Shown here piece by piece: positions 23,593 through 34,079 of a stretch of 52,960 bases of DNA (the stretch's first letter is position 1; every line of letters starts with the position of its first letter). This stretch comes from Roseomonas nitratireducens (lineage in GTDB: Bacteria > Pseudomonadota > Alphaproteobacteria > Acetobacterales > Acetobacteraceae): the NCBI RefSeq assembly GCF_017813355.1, contig NZ_JAGIYZ010000028.1, forward strand, positions 1-52,960, in the 5' to 3' direction. The translations under genes and the position numbers were made by a program. A model generated the notes under the pieces. That model did not search any database. It had not been told where the DNA came from and worked only from the letters and a program-made list of their open reading frames with translations.

Positions 23593-23629
23593 AATACTTG
23601 GCGCCTGGCTTCGGCGGGCGGGCGGGGTA

Positions 23630-23656
23630 GGGGGAAGGGGGGGCGCCCTCCCCGGT
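23630..23656 (-). terminator. imperfect GC-rich stem directly after pyrG
   Basis: Just beyond the pyrG stop, the minus strand reads GGGGAGGGCG followed closely by CCCCTTCCCC, able to form a stem of about 8 bp with one bulge. There is no clear T-run. It may end pyrG transcription, with the double-hairpin repeat following it before kdsA. Confidence 0.3.
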
Positions 23657-23659
23657 GGT

Positions 23660-25384
<1,725 letters not shown>

Positions 25385-25699
25385 TTAGTTGGTCGGCACC
25401 GAGGGCAGCGCCGGGGCGGCCGGCGCGCTCGCCGGCGCGGGCGAATCGAGAATCGAGCGGTTCTGCTGCGACGCGCCGCGGTTCAGCAGCGCGAGCGACA
25501 GGGCGATGACGAAGAACAGGGTGCCGAGGATCGCCGTCCCCCGCGTCAGCAGGTTCGCCGTGCCCCGCCCACCCATGAAGGAGCCCATCCCCTGGGAGGA
25601 GCCGATGCCGAGCCCGCCCCCCTCGCTTCGCTGGAGCAGCACGAAGCCGATCAGCGCGACGGTGACGAACAGGTGGATGACGAGGAGGACGGTGGTCAT
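25385..25699 (-). CDS. secG: Sec translocase subunit SecG
   Basis: This 104-residue inner-membrane protein has two transmembrane helices, about residues 2-22 (TTVLLVIHLFVTVALIGFVL) and 52-72. Between them lies the conserved SecG loop QRSEGGGLGIGSSQGMGSFMGGRGTANLLTR. The C-terminal tail is Ala/Pro-rich. SecG joins SecY and SecE in the protein-conducting channel and assists SecA-driven translocation. The gene lies between tpiA and pyrG, its standard place in alphaproteobacteria, with 35 bases to the tpiA stop. The three genes are likely cotranscribed. Confidence 0.93.
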   Translation of the reverse strand: MTTVLLVIHLFVTVALIGFVLLQRSEGGGLGIGSSQGMGSFMGGRGTANLLTRGTAILGTLFFVIALSLALLNRGASQQNRSILDSPAPASAPAAPALPSVPTN

Positions 25700-25734
25700 G
25701 GCGCCCGGTATCTAGCGAAGCCAGCCCCCGGCCG

Positions 25735-26487
25735 CTACCCCGCGGCGCGGGCGATGGCCAGGAAATCCTCGGCGACCAGGCTCGCGCCCCCCACCAGCGC
25801 CCCGTCCACATGCGGCAGGGCCAGGATGGCGGCCGCGTTGGAGGGCTTGACGGACCCGCCATACAGGATCCGCAGCCCCTCCCCCTTCCCGGGGAAGGCG
25901 GCGACCAGGCGCGCGCGGATCATGGCGTGCATGGCGGCGATGTCGCCCTCGGTCGGCGTCCGGCCGGTGCCGATGGCCCAGACCGGCTCATAGGCCACGA
26001 CGCCGCCGGCCGCGCCGAAGCCCGTCGGCAGGCTGCCGGCGATCTGCTCCGCCACCACCTCCTCCGCCCTGCCGAGCAGCCGGTCGTCCTCGGGCTCGCC
26101 GACGCAGACGATGGGGGTGAGCCCGGCCGCGATCGCGGCCTCAGCCTTGGCGCGGACGGTCGGGTCGGTCTCGCGGTAGGCCGCCCGGCGCTCGGAATGG
26201 CCCAGGATGACGAAGCGCGCCCCGGCATCGGCCAGCATGGCGGCGGCGATGTCCCCGGTATGGGCGCCCTTGGGCGCGGCGTGGCAATCCTGCCCGCCCA
26301 CCGCCACGGGCCCGCCCGCCATGGCCGCCGCGACCGCCGCGACCAGCGTCGATGGCGGGCAGACCAGCAACTCGGCGGCGATCCCGCCTCCGCCCGCGGC
26401 CACGGCGTGGGCCAGCGCGAGGCCGTCCGCGGCCAGGCCATGCATCTTCCAGTTGCCGGCGATCAGCGGGCGCACCCCGGGTGTCAT
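25735..26487 (-). CDS. tpiA: triosephosphate isomerase
   Basis: This 250-residue TIM-barrel enzyme interconverts dihydroxyacetone phosphate and glyceraldehyde-3-phosphate. The substrate-binding GNWKMH is at residues 11-16 (Lys14), the catalytic His is in ILGHSERR and the catalytic Glu in AYEPVWAIGTG. The phosphate-binding LYGGSVKPSNA lies near the C-terminus. Length is normal. It heads the leftward tpiA-secG-pyrG-kdsA unit. Upstream is a small secreted protein gene on the same strand, 67 bases away, with the divergent ppiD promoter region beyond it. Confidence 0.96.
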   Translation of the reverse strand: MTPGVRPLIAGNWKMHGLAADGLALAHAVAAGGGGIAAELLVCPPSTLVAAVAAAMAGGPVAVGGQDCHAAPKGAHTGDIAAAMLADAGARFVILGHSERRAAYRETDPTVRAKAEAAIAAGLTPIVCVGEPEDDRLLGRAEEVVAEQIAGSLPTGFGAAGGVVAYEPVWAIGTGRTPTEGDIAAMHAMIRARLVAAFPGKGEGLRILYGGSVKPSNAAAILALPHVDGALVGGASLVAEDFLAIARAAG

Positions 26488-26554
26488 GGCCTCTCCTCGA
26501 CGAATCCTGTCCGCCGCGAGGTAACGGAAATGCCGCCCATGTCCAGCCCGGGGG

Positions 26555-26947
26555 TCAGGGCTGCGCGACGACGGTGACGCCGATCCGGAACATCCCGGTC
26601 GCGACGGCGCCCTGCCTCCCGGTGCCGGTCGCCGTCATCTCGAAGATGTCCGGCCCGGCATAGCCGCGGTCCGGCCGGTAGGCGACGCCATCGGGCGTGA
26701 CGGTCACGCTGCCATGGGCCGGGGCGCGGGTAACGGCGATGGTCGCGTAGGGCCGGCGTGCCTCGACATCGGCCCAGAGCCGGATCCCACAGGGCCCGCC
26801 GCCGTTCGACACCCGCATGGATCCCTCGACGATCCCGCCCTGGCCGTCGCTGCGGAAGGCCGGAACCTGGCACAGGCTCGCCGGTGCCTGTGCCCCGGTC
26901 GCCGCGCCCATCGACATCGCCAACGCCACCCGCCGCCAAGCCAGCAT
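26555..26947 (-). CDS. secreted protein with Ig-like/cadherin-like repeat unit, unknown function
   Basis: This is a 130-residue protein with a likely signal peptide (residues 1 to about 21, MLAWRRVALAMSMGAATGAQA). The mature part has two Cys (LCQVPAF and PCGIRLW) that could pair. The C-terminal half contains PAHGSVTVTPDGVAYRPDRGYAGPD, then FEMTATG, the pattern of bacterial tandem-repeat Ig/cadherin-like modules (GSVT...YTPxxGYxGxDxFxYT). Only one module is present. The ATG at 26947 was chosen over 26977 and 26980 because GGGGAGAG lies about 7 bases upstream. It lies just upstream of tpiA on the same strand and is divergent from ppiD. Role unknown; a periplasmic or surface structural role is a guess. 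Confidence 0.6.
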   Translation of the reverse strand: MLAWRRVALAMSMGAATGAQAPASLCQVPAFRSDGQGGIVEGSMRVSNGGGPCGIRLWADVEARRPYATIAVTRAPAHGSVTVTPDGVAYRPDRGYAGPDIFEMTATGTGRQGAVATGMFRIGVTVVAQP

Positions 26948-27058
26948 CGCGCCTGCTCTCCCCGGGGCCAGTCGCATCATTCCGGAAAGTTGACGTCCAG
27001 GCGAGGGGAAATCGGCCTGCCCCTTCCGCCGCCTGATGCGCGCGGGTAGGAACGCGCC

Positions 27059-28954
27059 ATGCTCACCGCGCTCCGCCGCCTCGCCGGCACCTGGGTCGCC
27101 AAGATCCTCTTCGCCCTGCTCGTCCTCTCCTTCGCCGTCTGGGGGATCGAGGACGTGGTGCGCAACATCGGCCGCGAGACCGCCGTCGCGCGCGTCGGCG
27201 ACCTCACGGTCGAACTGCCGGAGGCCCAGGCGGCCGCGCGGCGGGAGATGTCGCGGCTCGCCCGCCAGCTCGGCGACCGCTTCTCGGGCGACGAGAACAT
27301 CCGCCGGGCGGTCGCGGCCAGCGCGGTCGAGCAGCTGGTCTCCGACCGCGCCCTGCGCACCGAGGCGTCACGCCGGGGCATCGCCGCGCCGGTCGGGGCG
27401 GTGCGCGACTCGGTCTTCGCCATCCCGGGGCTGCGCGGGGCGGACGGCGCGCTCTCCCGCCCGCTGCTCGACAGCTTCCTGCGCCAGAACGAGCTGAACG
27501 AGGCGCAGTTCCTCGAGATCGTCGCCGGCGACCTGCTGCGCCAGCAGCTGGCCGGGGCGGTGCGCGCGGGCGCGGCGGGGCCCGATGCGCTCTCCGCCCC
27601 GCTGCTCGCCTGGGCGATGGAACGGCGCGTGGCCGACATGGTGCTGGTCCCCCGCGCGGCGATGGCCGAGCCCGAGGCGCCGACCGAGGCGCAGCTGCGC
27701 CGCCACCAGGAGAACAACCCGGCCCGCTTCTCCGCCCCCGAATACCGGGAGGCGGCGGTCGCGATCCTCTCGCCCGAATCCATCGCGGCCGAGATCGAGG
27801 TCAACGACGCCCAGCTCGAACAGGCCTTCGAGCAGCGCCGGGCGCAGTACGAGACGCCGGAGCGCCGGTCGCTCCGCCAGGCGGTGCTGCCCGAGGAAGC
27901 GGCGGCGCGCGCGCTCGCCGAGGCCTGGCGCGGCGGCGCGGACTTCGCCGCGATCGAGGCGCAGGCGACCGCGGCCGGCGGCAGCGCGGCCGATCTCGGC
28001 CTGCTCGACCGCGCCACCCTGCCGATCCCCGCCATCGCCGCCGCCGCCTTCGGCGCCGCGGCGGAAGGCGTGACCGACCCGCTGCGCAGCCCCTTCGGCT
28101 GGCACGTCATCCGCGTCGACCGGATCGAGCCCGCGGTGACGCGCACGCTCGCCGATGTGCGCGACGAGTTGCGGCGGGAGGTGGCGCGCGACCGCGCGCT
28201 CGACATGGCGCATGAACGGGCGAACCGGGTGGAGGACGCGCTGGCGGGCGGCGCGACGCTCGCCGACGTCGCGCAGCGCTTCGGCCTGACGCTCGCCGCC
28301 GCGACCTTCGATGCCTCCGGCCGCACGCCGGACAACCAGGTGGTCGAGCTGCCGGTGGCCCCGGCGCAGCGCAACGAGTTGCTGCGCGCCGTCTTCGCCG
28401 CGCGCCAGGGCGACGCGCCGCGCATGACCGAGATGGGCGACGCCTTCGTCGGCATCGAGATCCGCAGCGTCACGCCACCCGCGCTGCGCCCCTTCGAGAG
28501 CGTGGAGGAGGCGGTCCGCGCCGCCTTCCTCGCCGATGCGCGACGTCGCGCGGCGGAGGAACGGGCCGCCGCGATGATGGCCGCGCTGCGCGACGGCAAG
28601 ACCATGGCCGAGGCCGCCGAGGCCGCGGGCTTCCCGGTGCAGCGGGTCGGGCCGATCGGCCGCAACCCGACCGCCGCCGGGCCCGCCGTGCCGCCCGAGA
28701 TCGTCGCCCCGCTGTTCGAGGCGCGCGCCGAGGCGCCGACCATGGTCGAGACACGCGACGGCTTCGCGGTCGCGCGCCTGGTCGAGGTGCTGCGCTTCGA
28801 CCCGGCGTCGGACCCGCTCGGCGTCGGGCGCATCCGCAGCGAGATCGAGCAATCCATGCAGGAGGAGCTCGAGGAGCAGTTCGCGGTGGCGCTGCGCGCG
28901 CGCGCCAATGTCCGCATCAACTCCCAGCTGCTGCAGCAGGTGAGCGGCCCATGA
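27059..28954 (+). CDS. ppiD: PpiD-like periplasmic peptidyl-prolyl isomerase/chaperone
   Basis: This 631-residue inner-membrane-anchored protein has an N-terminal transmembrane helix (about residues 13-31, VAKILFALLVLSFAVWGIED). A SurA_N-like chaperone domain follows, then a central parvulin (PpiC) domain around 240-360 (ADFAAIEAQATAAGGSAADLG, SPFGWHVIRVD). A second helical part rich in Ala and Glu closes the protein. PpiD assists folding of proteins leaving the Sec channel. It precedes trpE with an ATGA overlap, an arrangement common in alphaproteobacteria. The parvulin domain keeps the FGWHVIRV strand, but activity in PpiD proteins is often weak. Confidence 0.9.
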   Translation: MLTALRRLAGTWVAKILFALLVLSFAVWGIEDVVRNIGRETAVARVGDLTVELPEAQAAARREMSRLARQLGDRFSGDENIRRAVAASAVEQLVSDRALRTEASRRGIAAPVGAVRDSVFAIPGLRGADGALSRPLLDSFLRQNELNEAQFLEIVAGDLLRQQLAGAVRAGAAGPDALSAPLLAWAMERRVADMVLVPRAAMAEPEAPTEAQLRRHQENNPARFSAPEYREAAVAILSPESIAAEIEVNDAQLEQAFEQRRAQYETPERRSLRQAVLPEEAAARALAEAWRGGADFAAIEAQATAAGGSAADLGLLDRATLPIPAIAAAAFGAAAEGVTDPLRSPFGWHVIRVDRIEPAVTRTLADVRDELRREVARDRALDMAHERANRVEDALAGGATLADVAQRFGLTLAAATFDASGRTPDNQVVELPVAPAQRNELLRAVFAARQGDAPRMTEMGDAFVGIEIRSVTPPALRPFESVEEAVRAAFLADARRRAAEERAAAMMAALRDGKTMAEAAEAAGFPVQRVGPIGRNPTAAGPAVPPEIVAPLFEARAEAPTMVETRDGFAVARLVEVLRFDPASDPLGVGRIRSEIEQSMQEELEEQFAVALRARANVRINSQLLQQVSGP

Positions 28955-30450
28955 ACGAGATGTCCTTCGCGGCCTTCCGCCAGGCGCTGGAAGCCGGGCG
29001 CGGCAGCATCCTGGTGCGGGAGCGCGTGGCCGACCTCGACACGCCGGTCGGTGCCTTCCTGAAGCTGACGGGCGGGGCGCAGGCGAACGCCTTCCTGCTC
29101 GAATCGATCGAGGGCGGTGCGGCGCGCGGGCGCTATTCGGCGATCGGCATGGCGCCCGACCTGGTCTGGCGCTGCCGCAACGGGCGCGCCGAGATCAACC
29201 GCCACGCGCTGTCCGCCCCGCATGCCTTCGTGGCGGAGGATGGCGACGCGCTCGAGAGCCTGCGCCGGACCATCGCCGAGGCGCGCATGGTGGTGCCGCC
29301 GGGCCTGCCGCCGATGGCCGCGGGGCTGTTCGGCTATCTCGGCTACGACATGGTGCGGCTGATCGAGCGGCTGCCCGCGACGAACCCGGACGTGCTCGGC
29401 ATCCCCGAGGCGGTGATGACGCGGCCGACGCTGATGGCCGTGTTCGACCATGTGCGGGACACGCTGACGCTCTGCGCGCCGGTCTGGCCCGGCGCCGATC
29501 CCGCCACGGCCTATGAGGCCGCGGTGGCGCGGCTCGACGAGGCCGAGGCCGCGCTCGACCGGCCCGTGCCGCGCCCGGCGCCGCCCGCCTCCCTGCCCGC
29601 CATGCCGCCGCCCGAGAGCAACTTCTCGGAAGCCGGCTACATCGCGGCGGTCGAGCGCGCGAAGGAATACATACGCGCCGGCGACGCCTTCCAGGTCGTG
29701 CCCGCGCAGCGCTTCTCCGCCCCCTTCGCGCTGCCGCCCTTCTCGCTCTATCGCGCGCTGCGGCGGATCAACCCCGCGCCCTTCCTGGTGTTCGGCGATT
29801 TCGGCGGCTTTTCCGTCGTGGCCGCGAGCCCGGAGATCCTGGTGCGCTGCCGCGACAACACCGTCACCGTCCGTCCGCTCGCCGGCACGCGGCGGCGAGG
29901 TGCTACGCCGGAGGAGGATCGCGCGCTGGAGGTCGAGCTGCTCGCCGATCCGAAGGAGCGCGCGGAGCACCTGATGCTGCTCGACCTCGGCCGCAACGAC
30001 GTGGGGCGCGTGGCCGAAGTGGGCAGCGTGAAGGTGACGGCGCAGTTCCAGGTCGAGCGCTATTCGCAGGTGATGCATATCGGCTCCGAGGTGCAGGGCC
30101 GGCTGCGGGCGGGGCTCGATGCGCTCGACGCCTATTGCGCCGGCTTCCCCGCCGGCACGCTGACCGGCGCGCCCAAGATCCGCGCCATGGAGATCGTCGA
30201 GGAGCTGGAGCCGTCCCGCCGCGGCCTCTATGCCGGCGGGATCGGCTATTTCGGCGCCGATGGCGGCATGGACACCTGCATCGCGCTGCGCACCGCCCTG
30301 GTGAAGGATGGCGTGATGTACGTGCAGGCCGGCGCCGGCGTGGTGGCCGATTCCGACCCGAAGGCGGAGTACGAGGAGACGGTCCAGAAGGCCCGCGCCC
30401 TGTTCCGCGCCGCGGAGGAAGCCGTCCGCTTCGCCTCCGGGCGGCGGTGA
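28951..30450 (+). CDS. trpE: anthranilate synthase component I
   Basis: This 499-residue enzyme converts chorismate, with ammonia from TrpG, to anthranilate, the first step of tryptophan synthesis. The N-terminal regulatory domain contains the LLES element (AFLLESIEGG) that binds tryptophan for feedback inhibition. The C-terminal chorismate-binding domain has AGDAFQVVPAQRFSAPF, RPLAGTRRRGATPEED, LLDLGRNDVGRVAEVGSVKV, FPAGTLTGAPKIRAMEI and GIGYFGADGG. It is translationally coupled to ppiD. The TrpG amidotransferase gene is not adjacent: about 3.6 kb with three unrelated genes separate them. A double-hairpin repeat starts 11 bases after the stop and may end the transcript. Confidence 0.96.
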   Translation: MNEMSFAAFRQALEAGRGSILVRERVADLDTPVGAFLKLTGGAQANAFLLESIEGGAARGRYSAIGMAPDLVWRCRNGRAEINRHALSAPHAFVAEDGDALESLRRTIAEARMVVPPGLPPMAAGLFGYLGYDMVRLIERLPATNPDVLGIPEAVMTRPTLMAVFDHVRDTLTLCAPVWPGADPATAYEAAVARLDEAEAALDRPVPRPAPPASLPAMPPPESNFSEAGYIAAVERAKEYIRAGDAFQVVPAQRFSAPFALPPFSLYRALRRINPAPFLVFGDFGGFSVVAASPEILVRCRDNTVTVRPLAGTRRRGATPEEDRALEVELLADPKERAEHLMLLDLGRNDVGRVAEVGSVKVTAQFQVERYSQVMHIGSEVQGRLRAGLDALDAYCAGFPAGTLTGAPKIRAMEIVEELEPSRRGLYAGGIGYFGADGGMDTCIALRTALVKDGVMYVQAGAGVVADSDPKAEYEETVQKARALFRAAEEAVRFASGRR

Positions 30451-30460
30451 AGATGTGCCG

Positions 30461-30520
30461 GGTTCCGAGGGCCTTTCGGCCCTCGGCGGGAGGGGCCCGG
30501 GGAGGGCGGCGCCCTCCCCG
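30461..30520 (+). repeat. double-hairpin dispersed repeat, copy 2
   Basis: GGTTCC (30461) is followed by hairpin A: CCGAGGGCC-TTTC-GGCCCTCGG (30465-30486), a 9-bp perfect stem. Hairpin B follows: CGGGGAGGGCG-G-CGCCCTCCCCG (30498-30520), 11-bp arms around one base. The arrangement, loop and spacing equal copy 1 at 23534-23592, while the arms differ by compensatory changes. It lies between trpE and the TPR/GT9 gene and ends 9 bases before that gene's ATG. Confidence 0.6.
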
Positions 30521-30529
30521 CAGCCGCCC

Positions 30530-31615
30530 ATGACGGACGTCGCGCCCCTTCTCGCGCTGGCCGACGAAGCCCGCGCCGCCGGCCGCGTCCTCGAAGCCAT
30601 CGCCGCCCTGCGCAGCCTGTCCGCCCTCGTCCCCGGCGACACGACCGTCCGTGCCGCGCTGGCCCGCTGCCTGTTCCAGGCCGGCCTCTGGTCGGACGCC
30701 TGGGACGCCTACGAGGTCCGCTTCGACCTGCTGCCCGCCGCCTTCCCCCGCGTGACGCGCCCCGGGCCATCCGGCCCCGAGCCGATCCCCGCCTGGCGCG
30801 GCCAGGGCCGGCCGGCTTCCGTGCTGGTGATGGGCGAACAGGGCCTGGGCGACACCATCCAGTTCGCGCGCTATTTGCCCCTGCTCGTCGCGCGCGGGAT
30901 GCGCGTGCATGCGGTGCTCGACCCGCGGCTGCACGCGCTGCTCGCGCCGCTGGCCGAGGGCATCGACCTGCGCAGCAGCACCGCGGCCGGCAGCATTCCC
31001 GGCGTGCGCGCCTGGCTGCCGCTGATGGACCTGCCGCGCGCGCTCGGGCTCTCGCCGCAGCAGTATCGCGGACGCGTGCCCTACCTCGCCACGGATCGCG
31101 ACAGGCGCGCCCGTATGCGCGCGCGCATCGGCGAAGGCGGGCTTCGCATCGGCATCGTCTGGCAGGGCAATCCGGCAGCGCCCGTGGACCGCAACCGCTC
31201 GGCGCCGCTCGCCGCCTTCGCGCCGCTCGCCGCGATCCCGGGCGTGCGGCTGTTCTCGCTGCAGAAGGGGCCGGGGGAGGAGCAGGAGGCGCCCTTCCCG
31301 CTCGACCGGCTGGGGCCGGAAATGGACACGGGCGCCGACTGGTTCCTCGACACCGCGGCGGCGGTCGAGGCGCTGGACCTCGTCGTCGCGGTGGACACGG
31401 CCGTGGTGCATCTCGCCGGGGCGCTGGGACGGCCGGTGCTGATGCTGATGCATGGGCGGCAGGGCGACTGGCGCTGGCTGCATGCGGAGGAGACGCCGCT
31501 CTGGTACCCCTCGCTGCGGCTGGTGCGCTGCCCCGGCGGCGGGGCGGACTGGCAGGGCGCGGCGGCGCGCGCGGCGTTCCTGGTGCGCACGGGGAACCTG
31601 CCGGTGGCTGTGTGA
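30530..31615 (+). CDS. TPR-containing GT9-like (heptosyltransferase-fold) glycosyltransferase
   Basis: This 361-residue protein has an N-terminal tetratricopeptide-like helical part (about residues 1-65: ALRSLSALVPGDTTVRAALA, then FQAGLWSDAWDAYE). A GT-B domain of the ADP-heptose:LPS heptosyltransferase superfamily follows: VLVMGEQGLGDTIQFARYLPLL, GIVWQGNP, LFSLQKG and LDLVVAVDTAVVHLAGALGRPV. Such TPR-GT9 fusions are common in alphaproteobacteria; their acceptor is generally unknown. The ATG at 30530 follows the double-hairpin repeat without a clear ribosome site, so the start may lie elsewhere. It is one of three genes separating trpE from trpG. Confidence 0.75.
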   Translation: MTDVAPLLALADEARAAGRVLEAIAALRSLSALVPGDTTVRAALARCLFQAGLWSDAWDAYEVRFDLLPAAFPRVTRPGPSGPEPIPAWRGQGRPASVLVMGEQGLGDTIQFARYLPLLVARGMRVHAVLDPRLHALLAPLAEGIDLRSSTAAGSIPGVRAWLPLMDLPRALGLSPQQYRGRVPYLATDRDRRARMRARIGEGGLRIGIVWQGNPAAPVDRNRSAPLAAFAPLAAIPGVRLFSLQKGPGEEQEAPFPLDRLGPEMDTGADWFLDTAAAVEALDLVVAVDTAVVHLAGALGRPVLMLMHGRQGDWRWLHAEETPLWYPSLRLVRCPGGGADWQGAAARAAFLVRTGNLPVAV

Positions 31616-31649
31616 TGTCCTCGAACGGCGGGCCGCGGGGTTTTTGACG

Positions 31650-31778
31650 CCCTCAGCCGGCGGGCGGCGGCCGTCCGGCCGCCTTGCCTTCGCGCCAAGA
31701 ACGGGCGCTCCGGGCAGGGCTGAGGGTCTGGGCGCGGTCGCGCTTCGCGCTCCCGGATCGCGGCGTGGCCGCGATCCG
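31650..31778. repeat. nested inverted repeats in convergent intergenic region (possible bidirectional terminators or structured RNA)
   Basis: Between the GT9-like gene and the convergent enolase-family gene there are three perfect stems. CCCTCAGCC (31650-31658) pairs with GGCTGAGGG (31718-31726) and encloses GGCGGCCG-TC-CGGCCGCC (31666-31683). A separate stem CGGATCGCGGC-GTG-GCCGCGATCCG spans 31754-31778. A run of five T's precedes the first arm (31641-31645). No coding region was recognised in this 182-base gap. Terminators serving both genes are the simplest reading. Confidence 0.45.
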
Positions 31779-31797
31779 CCCGTGTTTCAGGGTTCGC

Positions 31798-33003
31798 CTA
31801 AGGTGCGCGGCTGTCGCGCACCACCGCATCCTCCCGCGCCGCGACCTCCGGCAGCAGCCGCGCGCCCAGGCCTGGGCCTTCCATCGGCAGCACCCAGCCC
31901 TGCTCCACGCGCGGCAGCACGGTGACCAGGTCGCGGTACCAGGTGGCGAGCGTCGCGCGCACCACCTCCTGGAACATCGCCGTCGGCGCGTGCATCGCGA
32001 GATGGACGGAAGCGATGAGCGTGACCGGCCCCGTGCAGTCATGCGGCGCCACGGGGCGCGCCCAGGCCTCGGCCAGCGCGGCGATCTTGCGCGCCTCGGT
32101 CAGGCCCCCGCACCAGGCGAGGTCGAGCATGACGATGTCCGTCGCCCCCGCCACCAGCAGGTCGCGGAAGGCGACCTTGCCGCCCAGCGTCTCGCTCGCG
32201 CAGATCGGGGTGCGCACCGCGCGCCGCAGTTCCGCCAGCGAGGCGACGTCGTCCATCTTCGCGATCGGGTCTTCCGCCCAGGTGATCTCGAATTCCTCGA
32301 GCGCGCGGCAGATCTGGAAGGCGGCGGGCATCGACCACAGCGAATGGAGCTCGGCCATGATCTCCATCCGGTCGCCCACCGCGCGGCGCACCTTGGCGAA
32401 GGGCTCGAGCCCCTTCTTCAGGTCCGACAGCGTGATGGACACGCCCTGCGTCGCCGGCGCGTAGATGTCGAAGGGCCAGATCTTCATGGCGGTGAAGCCT
32501 TCCGACAGAAGGCTTTCGGCCAGGGCGCCGGCGTCGCGCATGAAGGCGACCTGGTCGTCATAGGGCCCGCGCATCTCGTCCGCCGCGCCGATGTCGCGGC
32601 GCTGCGCGGATTTCGCGTTGTAGTCGTAGCCGGCGCAGGTGTTGTAGCTGCGCACGCGGTCGCGCGCGCGGCCGCCCAGGGCCTCATGCACCGGGATGCC
32701 GTGGCGCTGGCCCTTGATGTCCCACAGCGCGATGTCGGTGGCGGACGCCGCGCGCACTTCCGCGCTCGATCCGCCGAAGCCGACATAAGGGGTCAGCAGC
32801 AGGCGGGAGATGCCCTCGATGTCGCGGGAATCGCGGCCCAGCAGCGCGGGCGCGACGCTCTCGTGGATCACGGCCTCCACCGCCGCGGCGCCGCGGAACG
32901 CCTCGCCGAGGCCGGTGATGCCCTCGTCGGTCGTCACCTCCACCCAGATCAGGTTGGGGCGTTCGCCGATGCGGATGGTGCGGATGTTCGTGATGCGGCT
33001 CAT
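31798..33003 (-). CDS. mandelate racemase/muconate lactonizing enzyme-type enolase superfamily protein
   Basis: This is a 401-residue protein with an N-terminal capping domain (RPNLIWVEVTTDEGITGLGEAF) and a modified TIM barrel. Likely metal ligands lie in IMAELHSLW (Glu), TWAEDPI (Glu) and ICASETLGG (Glu). The acid/base candidates are Lys in AMKIWPF and His in VAPHDCTGP. This set fits the mandelate racemase/sugar acid dehydratase subgroup, which abstracts an alpha-proton from a carboxylate such as an aldonate. It overlaps the stop of the Bug receptor gene (ATGA on the minus strand), so receptor and enzyme form a two-gene operon, probably for uptake or sensing and dehydration of the same acid. 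The exact substrate is unknown. Confidence 0.82.
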   Translation of the reverse strand: MSRITNIRTIRIGERPNLIWVEVTTDEGITGLGEAFRGAAAVEAVIHESVAPALLGRDSRDIEGISRLLLTPYVGFGGSSAEVRAASATDIALWDIKGQRHGIPVHEALGGRARDRVRSYNTCAGYDYNAKSAQRRDIGAADEMRGPYDDQVAFMRDAGALAESLLSEGFTAMKIWPFDIYAPATQGVSITLSDLKKGLEPFAKVRRAVGDRMEIMAELHSLWSMPAAFQICRALEEFEITWAEDPIAKMDDVASLAELRRAVRTPICASETLGGKVAFRDLLVAGATDIVMLDLAWCGGLTEARKIAALAEAWARPVAPHDCTGPVTLIASVHLAMHAPTAMFQEVVRATLATWYRDLVTVLPRVEQGWVLPMEGPGLGARLLPEVAAREDAVVRDSRAP

Positions 33004-33953
33004 TCGGCGCGGATCCCCTGGCGGCGCACCACTTCCTCCCAGCGGGCGACCTCGGCGCGGACATGGACGCCCATCTGCTCCGGGCTGCCGCCGAGCGGTG
33101 CGGCGCCGAGTTCGGCCATGCGCGAACGCACGGCCGGGTTCTCCAGCGCGCGGGCGAAGGCGGCGTTGAGCGCGGCGATCGCCGCGGGCGGGGTGCGGGA
33201 GGGCGCCATGAAGCCGAACCAGCTGTCGATCGCCATGCCCTGCACGCCCTGTTCCCCGAAGGTCGGCAGGTCCGGCAGCTCGGGGATGCGCGCCTCGCTC
33301 ACCGCCGCCATGGCGCGCACCGACCCGCCGCGGATATGCGGCAGGATCGAGGGCAGGTTGTCGAAGAACACGTCGACGCGCCCCGCGACGATGTCCGTGA
33401 TGGCCGGCCCAGACCCGCGATAGGGCACATGCGTCATCTCGATGCCCGTCAGGCTGCGCAGCAATTCGGGGCCGAGATGGTTCGACGCGCCGACGCCGGA
33501 GGACGCGAAAGTCAGCCTTTCGCGCCGCGCCAGGGCGATGAACTCCTGGACGTTCGCCGCCGGCAGGTCGCGCCGCACGGTCATCACGTTCCGCACCGCC
33601 CCGGTGAGGATCACCGGCGCGAAGTCCCGCAGCAGGTCGTAGCCGGGATTGGCGTAGAGCGCGGGGTTGGCGCCGCAGGGGCCGAAGGCGCATTGCACCA
33701 GCGTCGTGCCGTCCGCCGCGCCGCGCGCGGCCTCGGCCAGGCCGATATTGCCGCCCGCGCCGCCGCGGTTCTCCACCACCGCGCCGCGCGGCAGGTGGGG
33801 TGTGGCGGCCTCGGCCAGCAGGCGGGCGACGATGTCGCTCGTGCCGCCGGGGGTGAAGGGAACGATGATGCGGACCGGCCTGTCGGGCAGGTCGGCCGCC
33901 GCCACGGCGCCCGGCGCGAGCAGCGCCAGGGCCAGGATCACGCGTCGCAGCAT
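33000..33953 (-). CDS. Bug-type periplasmic solute receptor
   Basis: This 317-residue secreted protein has a signal peptide ([20 protein letters not shown]). Typical Bug segments follow: [78 protein letters not shown] and [12 protein letters not shown]. Bug receptors bind small carboxylates in the periplasm. It is translationally coupled to the downstream enolase-superfamily gene, suggesting its ligand is that enzyme's substrate, possibly a sugar acid. Transporter membrane subunits TctA/TctB are not encoded nearby. The 126-base region to the divergent trpG probably holds both promoters. Confidence 0.88.
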   Translation of the reverse strand: MLRRVILALALLAPGAVAAADLPDRPVRIIVPFTPGGTSDIVARLLAEAATPHLPRGAVVENRGGAGGNIGLAEAARGAADGTTLVQCAFGPCGANPALYANPGYDLLRDFAPVILTGAVRNVMTVRRDLPAANVQEFIALARRERLTFASSGVGASNHLGPELLRSLTGIEMTHVPYRGSGPAITDIVAGRVDVFFDNLPSILPHIRGGSVRAMAAVSEARIPELPDLPTFGEQGVQGMAIDSWFGFMAPSRTPPAAIAALNAAFARALENPAVRSRMAELGAAPLGGSPEQMGVHVRAEVARWEEVVRRQGIRAE

Positions 33954-34079
33954 TCCGGGGCTTCCTCCGCCTTCGTTGCGGGCAGGCTAGGCGCCTTCCC
34001 GCGCCGGCGGAACCCGCCCGCCACCCCCGCGATTCCCCGCCCTTGATTCCCCCGCCCGGCCGGTCCAAGGATCGGCCCC

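Noticed and set aside
26977..30642. 1221-codon minus-strand open frame opposite ppiD and trpE
   Set aside because: It is a shadow of the high G+C third-position bias. It has Arg/Ser/Ala-rich composition, while ppiD and trpE on the plus strand are unmistakable.
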